Notes: generated by a model from the letters alone, not told the origin. 15,602 bases of DNA from JBJKRF01 sp046704785 (GCA_046704785.1 JBJKRF010000153.1:1-15602), one strand, 5' to 3'; counted from the stretch's first letter, positions 1-8,283 are shown. Translations and numbers: made by a program.

Positions 1-246
1 ATCGAGATCATCGGCTTTTATAATCCCCGTACCGAGCCGTCCACGTTGACCGTCGACGAGGCGCGCGTCTACGATTGGATGAGCAAAGGCGCGCAGCCTA
101 CCGAATCGGTTGCGCAATTGTTCAAAAGCGCAGGAACGCTCGACCGTTTTGCCCGTTTCAAACAGGGCGAAGAGATCGAGAAACTGGTCGAGGAGGCCAA
201 GGCCGCCGAAGCCCAACGCAACGTGTCTGTCAAAACCAGCAAGTAA
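1..246 (+). CDS. rpsP: 30S ribosomal protein S16, 3' part
   Basis: This is the end of the gene for S16, a small protein of the 30S subunit that stabilises the 16S rRNA 5' domain. The reading frame is open from base 1 and begins IEIIGFYNPRTEP, the conserved S16 block that normally sits after about 25 residues, so the start codon lies upstream of the window. The segment VYDWMSKGAQPTESV and the following LFKSAGT are also typical of the family. The tail is lysine- and glutamate-rich. The TTG at base 46 is internal and is not the start. The frame ends with TAA at 244-246. The next gene, khpA, follows after 63 bases containing a hairpin, as in the widespread rpsP-khpA-rimM cluster. Identification is firm; only the missing N-terminus limits it. 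Confidence 0.95.
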   Translation: MEIIGFYNPRTEPSTLTVDEARVYDWMSKGAQPTESVAQLFKSAGTLDRFARFKQGEEIEKLVEEAKAAEAQRNVSVKTSK

Positions 247-258
247 ATTGTTCACACT

Positions 259-290
259 GCCTGACGGGTGTGTTCTTTTGCCCGTCAGGT
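259..290 (+). promoter_or_regulatory. Intercistronic hairpin between rpsP and khpA
   Basis: CCTGACGGG (260-268) pairs perfectly with CCCGTCAGG (281-289), with one possible extra G-U pair outside and a 12-base loop. The bases after it (TTCTACTTTTAG) are only moderately T-rich. It could be a partial terminator or attenuator, or an mRNA-stabilising or processing stem that sets rpsP output above khpA-rimM. The structure is seen directly; the role is inferred. Confidence 0.6.
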
Positions 291-309
291 TCTACTTTTA
301 GAGGAGCCA

Positions 310-543
310 ATGAAAGCCCTCACCGAATACATTGCCAAAGCACTCGTCGAACACCCGGAGCAGGTTCAGGTTGCCGAAATCCGCCAGGGAAACCGTATGC
401 GCCTGGAACTGAAAGTTGCCAAGGATGACATGGGACGCGTCATCGGCAAGAGTGGCCGCGTTGCCAACGCCGTCCGCGTGCTTTTACGGGTTGCTGCAGA
501 ACGGGAAGGCCATCAGGTTACCCTAGACGTTGTGGAGCCTTAA
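310..543 (+). CDS. khpA: KhpA-type KH-domain RNA-binding protein
   Basis: A 77-residue single KH domain protein. The KH loop GxxG is seen as G46-K-S-G49 inside GRVIGKSGR, followed by the helix VANAVRVLLRVAA and a final strand QVTLDVVEP. Length and motif match KhpA (YlqC-like), which in Gram-positive bacteria forms a heterodimer with KhpB and binds RNA to influence translation and cell growth. The start ATG at 310 has GAGGAG at 301-306, a close but usable ribosome site. The stop TAA overlaps the rimM start by one base (TAATG), which implies translational coupling. The position between rpsP and rimM is the usual one for this gene. No KhpB is visible in the window. Confidence 0.92.
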   Translation: MKALTEYIAKALVEHPEQVQVAEIRQGNRMRLELKVAKDDMGRVIGKSGRVANAVRVLLRVAAEREGHQVTLDVVEP

Positions 544-1115
544 TGCCCTCCCGAAAAACGCTTGCACACGCCGGACAACCAGGCTCGCCCTCTTCTGGCG
601 AGCCTGTCTATTTGGCGGTCGGAATCTTTCGCCGTCCGCACGGCGTACAGGGTGACCTGTTGTTGGAAATTTACACCGACTTTCCCGAACGTATTCGTCC
701 CGGCACGCAGTTGTACGTCGGAGACGAGAAGCAAACCCTCAAGATTACCCGGCGTCGCCCCCACGCCAACGGCCTGTTGCTCGGTCTGGCGGGGGTTACC
801 GACCTCGAACAGGCGGGACGCTACCGTAACCAAGTGGCGTACGTTCCGGCGGACGACCGTCCATCCCTCCCGGAAGGCGAATATTACCATCACCAGATTT
901 TGGGGTTGCAGGTGTTGGACGAATCTGGCCATGAATTGGGGACGGTGCGCGAGATTCTCCAGACGGGCGCCAATGATGTCTATGTGGTGGCAGGCCCCGA
1001 CGGGCGCGAGATTTTGCTCCCGGCGCTTAAGCAAGTCTTGCTGGGCGTCGACCTGGAGCAGAAGATATTGCACGTCCATCTCTTGCCGGGGCTGATCGAT
1101 GAAGGAGAGAGATAG
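543..1115 (+). CDS. rimM: Ribosome maturation factor RimM
   Basis: A 190-residue protein matching RimM, which binds free 30S subunits and ribosomal protein S19 and assists maturation of the 16S rRNA 3' (head) domain. After a polar, probably disordered stretch of about 20 residues, the N-terminal RimM barrel begins at VYLAVGIFRRPHGVQGD (22-38), the family signature. The C-terminal PRC-barrel begins near EYYHHQILGLQV (113-124) and carries GANDVYVV (142-149) and ILLPALKQVLLGVD (157-170). It ends with the usual PGLID motif. The ATG overlaps the khpA stop, so it is probably translated by reinitiation. Length is close to the usual 170-190. In many bacteria trmD and rplS follow; here dprA does. Confidence 0.95.
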   Translation: MPSRKTLAHAGQPGSPSSGEPVYLAVGIFRRPHGVQGDLLLEIYTDFPERIRPGTQLYVGDEKQTLKITRRRPHANGLLLGLAGVTDLEQAGRYRNQVAYVPADDRPSLPEGEYYHHQILGLQVLDESGHELGTVREILQTGANDVYVVAGPDGREILLPALKQVLLGVDLEQKILHVHLLPGLIDEGER

Positions 1116-1138
1116 TTTCTTTGCAGGCGTGAACGTTG

Positions 1139-2269
1139 ATGATGAGTGATGACAGGCGTTTCTGGGTCGGATTCAATCTCGTCAAAGGCATCGGAGCTGT
1201 ACGATTGAAAGCTCTGCTAGACTATTTTGGCGACGCCGAAACTGCCTGGAAAGCCCCCCTTTTTGAACTGACTGCTGCCGGACTGAGCGCAAAACTCGCC
1301 GAACGAGTTGCACAGGTGCGCGCTGCCGTCGACCTGGAGCAGTATATTGGGCAGGCCGCTGCCGCCGGAATCAAGATACTGACCTGGAATGACGCAGATT
1401 ATCCATCGCACCTGAAAGAGATCGACCAGCCGCCGCCGGTGCTCTATGTGCGCGGCGAACTGAGCGCCGAAGACCAATGGGCGGTTGCTATCGTTGGCAC
1501 GCGCGCTGTAACGTCTTATGGCCGTCAGGTGACTGAAGAACTGGCAACCGCCCTGGCGCAGAATGGCGTGACAGTCGTCAGCGGCTTGGCGCGCGGCGTG
1601 GACGCTGTCGCGCATAGCGCGGCGCTCAAAGCCGGGGGGCGTACGCTGGCGGTGCTTGGTTCGGGGCTCGACCGCATTTACCCGGCAGAGCATCGTCAGA
1701 TGGCCGAGAAAATTGTGCTCCAGGGCGCCTTGATTAGCGATTACGCGCCCGGCACCCCGCCGGAAAGCGCCAATTTCCCGCCGCGCAACCGTATCATCAG
1801 CGGGTTATCGCTGGCGGTGGTAGTAGTAGAAGCAGGGGATACCAGCGGCGCATTAATTACGGCAGAATTTGCAGTAGAACAGGCGCGTGATGTTTTTGCC
1901 GTGCCGGGCAATATTCACGTGCTACAGAGCAAAGGCGCGAATCGACTGATCGCCAATGGCGCCAAACCTCTGCTCTCGCCGCAGGATGTACTCGAAACGC
2001 TCGATTTGACCCGCAACATGGAACGGCGCGACGTGCGTCGGACGATTCCAACGGATGCCACAGAATCGGCCCTGCTGGACGTTTTGAGCCATACGCCGTT
2101 GCACGTGGACGATATTCGGGAACAAACGGGATTGCCCATCGAAAAGGTTTCATCCACTTTGACGATGATGGAGTTGAAGGGCTTGGTGCGCCAGGTGGGC
2201 GGGATGAATTATGTGGCCGTTCATGAGGAGCAGGCGCTCTATCAAACGGAATCTTCGGAAGAAGAATAG
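1139..2269 (+). CDS. dprA: DNA-processing protein DprA
   Basis: DprA (Smf) protects incoming single-stranded DNA during natural transformation and loads RecA on it. The 376-residue protein has three parts. A helix-hairpin-helix/SAM-like region occupies about 1-60 (GFNLVKGIGAVRLKALLDYF). The extended Rossmann fold follows, with VAIVGTR (116-122), SGLARGVDAVAH (148-159), GSGLDRIYP (174-182), FPPRNRIISG (213-222) and DTSGALITAEFA (234-245). A C-terminal winged-helix domain (about 308-358) completes it. All DNA-binding motifs look intact. A TTG at 1136 directly precedes ATGs at 1139 and 1142; I chose the first ATG. No good ribosome site lies close by, since AAGGAG at 1102-1107 is about 30 bases away. 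It follows rimM by 23 bases and precedes manC by 3. No com genes are in the window, so transformation competence is not shown; DprA is also present in non-competent bacteria. Confidence 0.93.
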   Translation: MMSDDRRFWVGFNLVKGIGAVRLKALLDYFGDAETAWKAPLFELTAAGLSAKLAERVAQVRAAVDLEQYIGQAAAAGIKILTWNDADYPSHLKEIDQPPPVLYVRGELSAEDQWAVAIVGTRAVTSYGRQVTEELATALAQNGVTVVSGLARGVDAVAHSAALKAGGRTLAVLGSGLDRIYPAEHRQMAEKIVLQGALISDYAPGTPPESANFPPRNRIISGLSLAVVVVEAGDTSGALITAEFAVEQARDVFAVPGNIHVLQSKGANRLIANGAKPLLSPQDVLETLDLTRNMERRDVRRTIPTDATESALLDVLSHTPLHVDDIREQTGLPIEKVSSTLTMMELKGLVRQVGGMNYVAVHEEQALYQTESSEEE

Positions 2270-2272
2270 GCT

Positions 2273-3370
2273 ATGGACCATACTTACGCAGTGATTATGG
2301 CAGGTGGCGGTGGAACGCGACTCTGGCCCGTCTCTCGCAGGGATCGTCCCAAGCAGCTCTTGCCACTGCTCGACGAGCAAACGCTTTTCCAGGATACGGT
2401 GAAACGCCTGGATGGGTTGTTGCCGCCGGAGCGCATCCTGGTGGTGACGGTCGAAGAACAGGCGCGTGAGATGCAAGTGCAGGTGCCGGCCATCCCGCTG
2501 GAAAATTATCTGCTCGAACCTGCGCCGCGCGGGACGGCCTCCGCTGTCGGCCTGGCTGCAGCCGTGTTAAAAAATCGCGATCCAGAATCGGAGATGGTGA
2601 TTCTGACGGCAGACCATTTCATCCGCAATGTGGATTTGTTTCATTACCTGCTCAAGACCGCCGTAGACGTGGCGGCGCAGGATTATCTAGTGACATTGGG
2701 AATCGCACCGACCTACCCGTCGACGGCCTACGGTTATATTCAGCAGGGCGAGGCGCTGGCAGGGAGTTACGGTTATCCAGTCTACACGGTGCGACGGTTC
2801 AAGGAAAAGCCGGACGAGGCCGCAGCGCACCAAATGATCCGTTCCGGCGACCATTCCTGGAATTCCGGGATGTTCGTTTGGAAGACGAGCCGCATCCTGG
2901 CCGAATTGGAACACCAGATGCCAGAACTCTCCGACGTGCTGAAGCAGATTTCTACAACGTTGGGAACAGCGCAGCAGGAGTCGGTTATGAAAGACTGTTG
3001 GCCGACGCTGAAGACAGAAACCATCGATTACGGCGTGATGGAACACGCTGGTCAGGTGGCGGTTTTACCGGCCAGCGGCCTGGGCTGGAACGATGTCGGG
3101 TCGTGGGACTCGATTTTCGAGGTGATGTTGCCCGATATGAACGGCAATATCGATTTCAACAGCCAACACCTCGGGCTGGATACCTATAATTCGTTGGTGT
3201 ATGGCGCTTACGAGAATCATGAAGGACGCTTGGTGGTGACCATCGGCATCGATGATCTCATTGTCGTCGATACAGAAGACGTTCTGCTGATCTGTAAGTC
3301 GGATCAATCGCAAAAGGTGCGTGACGTCGTAGCCCACTTGAAAAAGCATCATCAGGAGCGTTATTTGTAG
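2273..3370 (+). CDS. manC: Mannose-1-phosphate guanylyltransferase
   Basis: A 365-residue sugar-nucleotide pyrophosphorylase that should make GDP-mannose from GTP and mannose-1-phosphate, a precursor for mannosylated glycans, glycolipids or compatible solutes. The N-terminus carries AGGGGTRLWPVSRRDRPKQ (10-28), the nucleotide-binding signature with the pyrophosphorylase lysine. LEPAPRGTASA (81-91) and ILTADHFI (110-117) are typical of the GDP-mannose branch. Later come a FKEKPD block, then WNSGMFVWK and GLGWNDVGSWDS. It is the short form, without the isomerase half found in bifunctional AlgA/ManC proteins. It starts 3 bases after the dprA stop and ends 10 bases before topA, so it is within the operon although unrelated to its neighbours in function. 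A guanylyltransferase for another hexose-phosphate cannot be excluded; the symbol is by family. Confidence 0.88.
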   Translation: MDHTYAVIMAGGGGTRLWPVSRRDRPKQLLPLLDEQTLFQDTVKRLDGLLPPERILVVTVEEQAREMQVQVPAIPLENYLLEPAPRGTASAVGLAAAVLKNRDPESEMVILTADHFIRNVDLFHYLLKTAVDVAAQDYLVTLGIAPTYPSTAYGYIQQGEALAGSYGYPVYTVRRFKEKPDEAAAHQMIRSGDHSWNSGMFVWKTSRILAELEHQMPELSDVLKQISTTLGTAQQESVMKDCWPTLKTETIDYGVMEHAGQVAVLPASGLGWNDVGSWDSIFEVMLPDMNGNIDFNSQHLGLDTYNSLVYGAYENHEGRLVVTIGIDDLIVVDTEDVLLICKSDQSQKVRDVVAHLKKHHQERYL

Positions 3371-3380
3371 AGGATATGCC

Positions 3381-5696
3381 ATGGAAGCTTATTGCATGAA
3401 GTGTAAAACGAAACGAGAGATGGTCGATCCGCAGGCTACTTTCAACAAGGCCAGTGCGCCCGTCACGCGTGGAAAATGCCCGGTTTGTGGAACGTCCCTG
3501 TTCCGCACCGGCAAGACGGAGGCCCACGCGGGGTTGACTCCGCCCAAGCGCGAGGAACACCGCTCTGGGAAGTTGGTGATCGTCGAATCGCCGGCCAAGG
3601 CGCGCACCGTCAGTCGCTTTCTGGGGAAGGGGTATACCGTCAAAGCCTCGGTCGGCCACGTCCGCGACCTGCTGCGCTCGCAACTTTCGGTGGATGTCGA
3701 TCACGATTTCGAGCCGAAATATCGCGTGCCAAACGAGAAAAAGCCGGTTGTCAAGGAACTCAAGCAGCTTGCCAAAACGCACGAGGAAATCTACCTGGCG
3801 ACCGACCCTGACCGTGAGGGTGAGTCGATTTCGTGGCATCTATTGGAAGCCGCCGAGATCGATCCGAAGCGCGCCCGCCGCGTGACCTTCCACGAGATCA
3901 CCGAACCGGCCATCAACGACGCCTTCAGCCACCCGCGCCCGATCGACATGAATCTGGTCAATGCGCAACAGGCGCGTCGCGTGCTGGATCGACTCGTTGG
4001 CTACAGTATCAGTCCTATCTTGTGGGAGAAGGTACGTGGTCGCTTGTCGGCAGGGCGCGTCCAGTCGGTGGCGTTGCGCCTGATCGTGGAGCGTGAGGGC
4101 GAAATCGACGCTTTCGTGCCGCAGGAATATTGGACGGTTGCCGCCGAGTTGAAGGCGCAGGGCGGCAAAGCCAAGTCGCATTTCATCGCCAAGCTTTCCA
4201 AAATCGACGAGAAGGATTTCGAACTGAAATCGGAAGCCGATGTGAAACCGGTGCTCGACGACATGGAGAAGGCGGCGTACACTGTTAGCAAGATCAAACG
4301 CGGGGAACGTCGGCGTAAGCCCTCGGCGCCTTTTATTACCTCCACCATGCAGCAGGAGGCTTCCCGCCGCCTGGGCTTTACGGCCAAACGAACGATGGCG
4401 CTGGCGCAGAGCCTATATGAAGGCGTCGATGTGGGCGAAGGCGGCAACACCGGCCTGATCACGTACATGCGCACCGACTCGACCAACGTCTCCGAACTGG
4501 CCCGCACGGAGGTGCGTCAGTATGTAGCAGGAAAATACGGCAATGACTTTTTGCCGCCGCAGCCCCCGGAATATAAGACCCGGGCAGTCGGCGCTCAAGA
4601 GGCGCACGAGGCCATCCGGCCCACCTCGGTGCTGCGCGAGCCGGAGAAGGTCAAGCCTTTCCTCGAATCGGCGCAGTTCAAGCTCTACCAACTCATCTGG
4701 CAGCGTTTTGTGGCTTCGCAAATGGAATCAGCGGTGTACGATACGCTGACCGTCGAAGTGACCGGCCAGGCGGAACACGCTTATCTTTTGCGTGCGGCCG
4801 GTTCGTCGGTGAAGTTTCCCGGTTTCCTGGTCGTTTACGAAGAGTCGAAGGACGAAGACGCGAAGAGCGAGGACGTCGACGAAGAACTGGCTGCGCGCAT
4901 CCCGTCGACCTTGGCAGAAGGCCAGAAGCAGGAATTGGTTCACCTGATTCCTGAGCAGCATTTTACCCAGCCGCCGCCGCGCTTTTCGGAAGCCTCCCTC
5001 GTCCAGGCGTTGGAAAGCTACGGAATTGGACGTCCATCCACCTATGCGCCGATTCTGTCCACCATCCAGGATCGCGGTTACGTCGTCCGGGTGGACAAGC
5101 GCCTCGAGCCGACGGAGACCGGCATTCTGGTCAATGACCTGATGGTTCAATACTTCCCGGAAATCGTGGACTTGAATTTTACGGCTGGCATGGAGGCCGA
5201 CCTCGATAAGATCGCCGACGGCGAAGCCGAATGGGTCAAGGTCATGGACTCGTTCTACCGTCCGTTTTCGGTCAAGGTGCAGAAGGCGCAGGCCGAGATG
5301 CCGGTCACCAAGACCGGGCCCGAACCGATTGGACGCGCCTGCCCCGATTGTGGGCGCGATCTCGTCATCCGTTACGGGCGCTATGGAAAGTTCATTTCCT
5401 GCAGCGGTTTCCCGGAGTGCCGCCATACCGAGCCCTGGCTGGAAAAGATCGGCGTGGAGTGCCCCAAAGACCACGGTGAGATTGTGGAGCGCAAGACCCG
5501 TAAGGGACGCGTTTTCTACGGTTGCGCCAACTACCCGAACTGTGATTTCACTTCGTGGAAGCGGCCCATTGCTACGCCATGCCCCAACTGCAAGGGATTG
5601 CTTGTGATTGCCAACAAGCGCGAAGCGCAGTGCCTGGATTGCGAAGAGACCTTCCTGCTGGATAATGTCCTGCCAGAAACGGTGGCGGGCGAGTAA
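3381..5696 (+). CDS. topA: DNA topoisomerase I with extra N-terminal zinc ribbon
   Basis: Type IA topoisomerase (771 residues) that relaxes negative supercoils by cutting one strand. An additional N-terminal module precedes the enzyme: YCMKCKTKREM with C5/C8 and KCPVC with C33/C36, resembling the small DUF5679 zinc-ribbon family. The Toprim domain starts at LVIVESPAKA (catalytic E69), with the metal-binding acidic triad in TDPDREGES (141-149). The active-site tyrosine is Y362 in ITYMRTDS (360-367). Three C-terminal zinc units follow: C654/C657/C674/C680; C694/C715/C721 with H698 in place of the second cysteine; and C734/C737/C751/C754. The start ATG has AGAGGA at 3369-3374, six bases upstream. 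It closes the rpsP operon and is followed by a hairpin. Catalytic residues are complete, so it should be active. The function of the N-terminal ribbon is unknown. Confidence 0.96.
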   Translation: MEAYCMKCKTKREMVDPQATFNKASAPVTRGKCPVCGTSLFRTGKTEAHAGLTPPKREEHRSGKLVIVESPAKARTVSRFLGKGYTVKASVGHVRDLLRSQLSVDVDHDFEPKYRVPNEKKPVVKELKQLAKTHEEIYLATDPDREGESISWHLLEAAEIDPKRARRVTFHEITEPAINDAFSHPRPIDMNLVNAQQARRVLDRLVGYSISPILWEKVRGRLSAGRVQSVALRLIVEREGEIDAFVPQEYWTVAAELKAQGGKAKSHFIAKLSKIDEKDFELKSEADVKPVLDDMEKAAYTVSKIKRGERRRKPSAPFITSTMQQEASRRLGFTAKRTMALAQSLYEGVDVGEGGNTGLITYMRTDSTNVSELARTEVRQYVAGKYGNDFLPPQPPEYKTRAVGAQEAHEAIRPTSVLREPEKVKPFLESAQFKLYQLIWQRFVASQMESAVYDTLTVEVTGQAEHAYLLRAAGSSVKFPGFLVVYEESKDEDAKSEDVDEELAARIPSTLAEGQKQELVHLIPEQHFTQPPPRFSEASLVQALESYGIGRPSTYAPILSTIQDRGYVVRVDKRLEPTETGILVNDLMVQYFPEIVDLNFTAGMEADLDKIADGEAEWVKVMDSFYRPFSVKVQKAQAEMPVTKTGPEPIGRACPDCGRDLVIRYGRYGKFISCSGFPECRHTEPWLEKIGVECPKDHGEIVERKTRKGRVFYGCANYPNCDFTSWKRPIATPCPNCKGLLVIANKREAQCLDCEETFLLDNVLPETVAGE

Positions 5697-5718
5697 GGAA
5701 GCCTGGCCTGGGCTTCTT
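5696..5718 (+). terminator. Weak terminator-like hairpin after topA
   Basis: GAAGCC (5698-5703) pairs with GGCTTC (5711-5716) around a 7-base loop, extended by a G-U and an A-U pair to about 8 bp. Only a broken T stretch (TTCTTC) follows, so termination may be partial. Its position directly behind the topA stop supports the call. Confidence 0.5.
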
Positions 5719-5748
5719 CATAGATTCTCGAAGTAATGCATTAAGTTG

Positions 5749-5777
5749 TTGGCGAAGTGCCGAAGGAATTGTATAAT
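5749..5777 (+). promoter_or_regulatory. Sigma-70-like promoter for the 5815 gene
   Basis: TTGGCG (5749-5754) and a perfect TATAAT (5772-5777) are separated by 17 bases. The expected transcript start lies near 5784, giving a leader of about 30 bases with AAAGGAG (5799-5805) nine bases before the ATG at 5815. The 11-mer ATTGTATAATA recurs before the ABC ATPase gene at 7501-7511. Confidence 0.7.
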
Positions 5778-5814
5778 AGATAAAATGTTCGCCTGCCGAA
5801 AGGAGCACTACTAG

Positions 5815-6831
5815 ATGAATTCCGCCACAGATATGCTCAAACGACCGGCTGTTATCGGCATCTTGGCGTTGATTGTTGGCATTATCATCGGTTTGGGATA
5901 TGCCTGGGGCATTGACCCCGTGCAATGGACCGACCAACCGATGAACAATACCCGCCCAGATTTGCAGGAACAATATCTGCGCATGGCGATTGACTCGTTT
6001 CGTGTTAATGGCGAGCAAGGCCTTGCCGTCCAACGCTATAACGACCTCCAGCCGAACTCGTATCAGATCTTCCAGAGTATCAAGAATAACCCTGAGACGA
6101 TTGATCCGCAGGTGATCGCCATCTTCGAACAGGTGCTGACACAGGCGGGTGTCTACCAGCCGGGTGGGAGCACGGCGAGCGGGACTCCCGCACCCGGCGG
6201 CAGAGCTGCCGGAGGAGGAAACCCGATTATTACGGGTGCGATCATTGCGGGCGGGCTCCTGGCAATCGTGCTCGTGGCTTTGGCAGTCTTCTATTTATTC
6301 CGCTCTTCACGAAGTGGCGGCGCTATGACCCCGGCGCAGCATGCCGCCGAACTCAACCGTTCGACGGAAAAGACCGATTATGCTGCAAAGGGTGAAGAAT
6401 CGCCGGTAGCGCAGTATGTGACCACCTACGTGCTTGGCGACGACCTGTTCGACGATTCCTTTAGCATCGATTCTCCATCGGGTGAGTTCCTTGGCGAATG
6501 CGGGGTTGGAATTTCGGAGACGATTGGGGTGGGCGACCCGAAGAAGGTTGCCGCCTTCGAGGTTTGGATGTTCGATAAGAATGACATCCAGACGATCACC
6601 AAGGTGCTGATGAGCCCACACGCCTTCAACGATCCCGGTTTCCATCAAAAATTGGAAGCCAAAGGCGAACTGATACAGGTCGAGCCGCACCAGCAGATCG
6701 TTCTCGAAACCCAGACCTTGCAAATGATGGCGACGATCTCAGATTTGCAATATGGGCAAGGTGCCCTGCCTGAAAATAGTTACTTCGAACGGATGACCCT
6801 GGAACTTGCCATCTGGCCGAAGCAAAAATAG
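5815..6831 (+). CDS. Unrecognised protein with two transmembrane helices
   Basis: I do not recognise this 338-residue protein. A hydrophobic helix at about 12-31 (VIGILALIVGIIIGLGYAWG) near the N-terminus is followed by a helical, Gln/Asn-rich segment (about 45-115). A low-complexity Gly/Pro/Ser/Thr linker runs from 117 to 136, and a second helix spans about 138-162, followed by a basic stop-transfer RSSR. This suggests an extracytoplasmic loop of about 100 residues between the helices and a cytoplasmic C-terminal domain of about 170 residues. The latter contains acidic YVLGDDLFDDSFSIDS and a predicted mixed strand/helix pattern (GVGISETIGVGDPKKVAAFEVWMFD). It has its own promoter, a good ribosome site and a strong terminator, so it is monocistronic. 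No catalytic motif is visible. A role in scaffolding or envelope sensing is only a guess. Confidence 0.85.
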   Translation: MNSATDMLKRPAVIGILALIVGIIIGLGYAWGIDPVQWTDQPMNNTRPDLQEQYLRMAIDSFRVNGEQGLAVQRYNDLQPNSYQIFQSIKNNPETIDPQVIAIFEQVLTQAGVYQPGGSTASGTPAPGGRAAGGGNPIITGAIIAGGLLAIVLVALAVFYLFRSSRSGGAMTPAQHAAELNRSTEKTDYAAKGEESPVAQYVTTYVLGDDLFDDSFSIDSPSGEFLGECGVGISETIGVGDPKKVAAFEVWMFDKNDIQTITKVLMSPHAFNDPGFHQKLEAKGELIQVEPHQQIVLETQTLQMMATISDLQYGQGALPENSYFERMTLELAIWPKQK

Positions 6832-6841
6832 TCGGTGAGTG

Positions 6842-6875
6842 GAGACCGGAGGGCTCAACCCTCCGGTCTCTTTTT
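6842..6875 (+). terminator. Strong rho-independent terminator
   Basis: A perfect 12-bp stem, GAGACCGGAGGG (6842-6853) with CCCTCCGGTCTC (6859-6870), closed by the 5-base loop CTCAA and followed directly by TTTTT (6871-6875). It lies 10 bases after the stop of the membrane protein gene and ends that transcript. Confidence 0.95.
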
Positions 6876-6906
6876 GATAGGGCACGAATCCCCCTGCCGA
6901 GCGAAC

Positions 6907-7398
6907 ATGACAGTTGTCAACAATGTGACCCGTTTTCTGGATGCCAGGAAAATTCGATATAGCGCTTATGAGACTCCCGCCGAGAAGCTGGGCGCGCTCG
7001 AAACGGCGGTTTTGCTCGGTGTCTCGCCAGAACAGGTTTTCAAGACGATTGTCGTGTTACGCGCCAGGCCGGGCAAGCTCATCCTGGCGGTGGTGCCCGG
7101 CTCGGGGCAGGTGGATCTCAGATTGCTGGCGTCTGCTCTCGCGGAGAAAAAGGTCACGCTACCTACCGAGAGAGAAGCTGAAAGGCTGACCGGCCTCCAG
7201 GCGGGTGGCATCTCTCCGTTGGCCCTGATTAATAAGGGTTTCCAGGTTGTGATCGATACGTCGGCCCAAAAGTTCGGTGAAATCCACATTTCAGGCGGCC
7301 AGCGCGGTTTGAACATCCGGCTTTCCAGCGAAGACCTGGCAAACCTGACGCAGGCACGCTTTGCGCCGATTTGCGCCGAATCGGAAGTAAAGGGTTGA
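6907..7398 (+). CDS. ybaK: YbaK/EbsC-type aminoacyl-tRNA deacylase
   Basis: A 163-residue protein of the YbaK (Cys-tRNA(Pro) deacylase) family, which hydrolyses mischarged Cys-tRNA(Pro) as a free-standing editing factor in the cytoplasm. Visible hallmarks are PEQVFKTIVV with the conserved catalytic-site lysine K46, a GGISPLAL block (GGxSP motif) and the C-terminal IHISGGQRGLNIRLS signature. Length equals the family norm of about 155-165. The frame remains open upstream to a GTG at 6835, but that would place the terminator 6842-6875 inside the coding sequence. The ATG at 6907, giving TVVNNVTRFLDARKI, fits family N-termini, so I chose it. No strong ribosome site precedes it. It stands alone between two independent transcription units. 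Specificity for Cys over other residues is inferred from the family. Confidence 0.9.
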   Translation: MTVVNNVTRFLDARKIRYSAYETPAEKLGALETAVLLGVSPEQVFKTIVVLRARPGKLILAVVPGSGQVDLRLLASALAEKKVTLPTEREAERLTGLQAGGISPLALINKGFQVVIDTSAQKFGEIHISGGQRGLNIRLSSEDLANLTQARFAPICAESEVKG

Positions 7399-7486
7399 AA
7401 GTTGCCATCCGACGATACCCTGGCGTGATATACTGCGTTTTTTTCCAAAGGACGCCGGGACGGTGTGGTGAGCAAGGAAACGCAAT

Positions 7487-7515
7487 TTGTCATCGCGCGC
7501 ATTGTATAATATAAC
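7487..7515 (+). promoter_or_regulatory. Promoter region of the ABC ATPase gene
   Basis: A TATAAT at 7505-7510 sits in the 11-mer ATTGTATAATA, also found before the 5815 gene; its -35 is poor. An overlapping alternative is TTGTCA (7487-7492), 17 bases, TATAAC (7510-7515), but its start point would fall inside the ribosome site. AAGGAG (7520-7525) lies five bases before the ATG at 7531. An extended -10 (TGATATACT, 7426-7434) lies further upstream. Confidence 0.55.
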
Positions 7516-7530
7516 CACGAAGGAGATGCC

Positions 7531-8283
<753 letters not shown>

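Noticed and set aside
1136..1138. TTG start for dprA
   Set aside because: Two ATG codons follow immediately in frame; no ribosome site favours the TTG.
6835..6906. Longer N-terminus of the YbaK protein from a GTG start
   Set aside because: It would translate through the strong terminator 6842-6875, and family N-termini begin near the ATG at 6907.
7437..7444. Terminator after ybaK at the T run
   Set aside because: The T run has no adjacent stable stem; only a 4-5 bp pairing far from it can be drawn.
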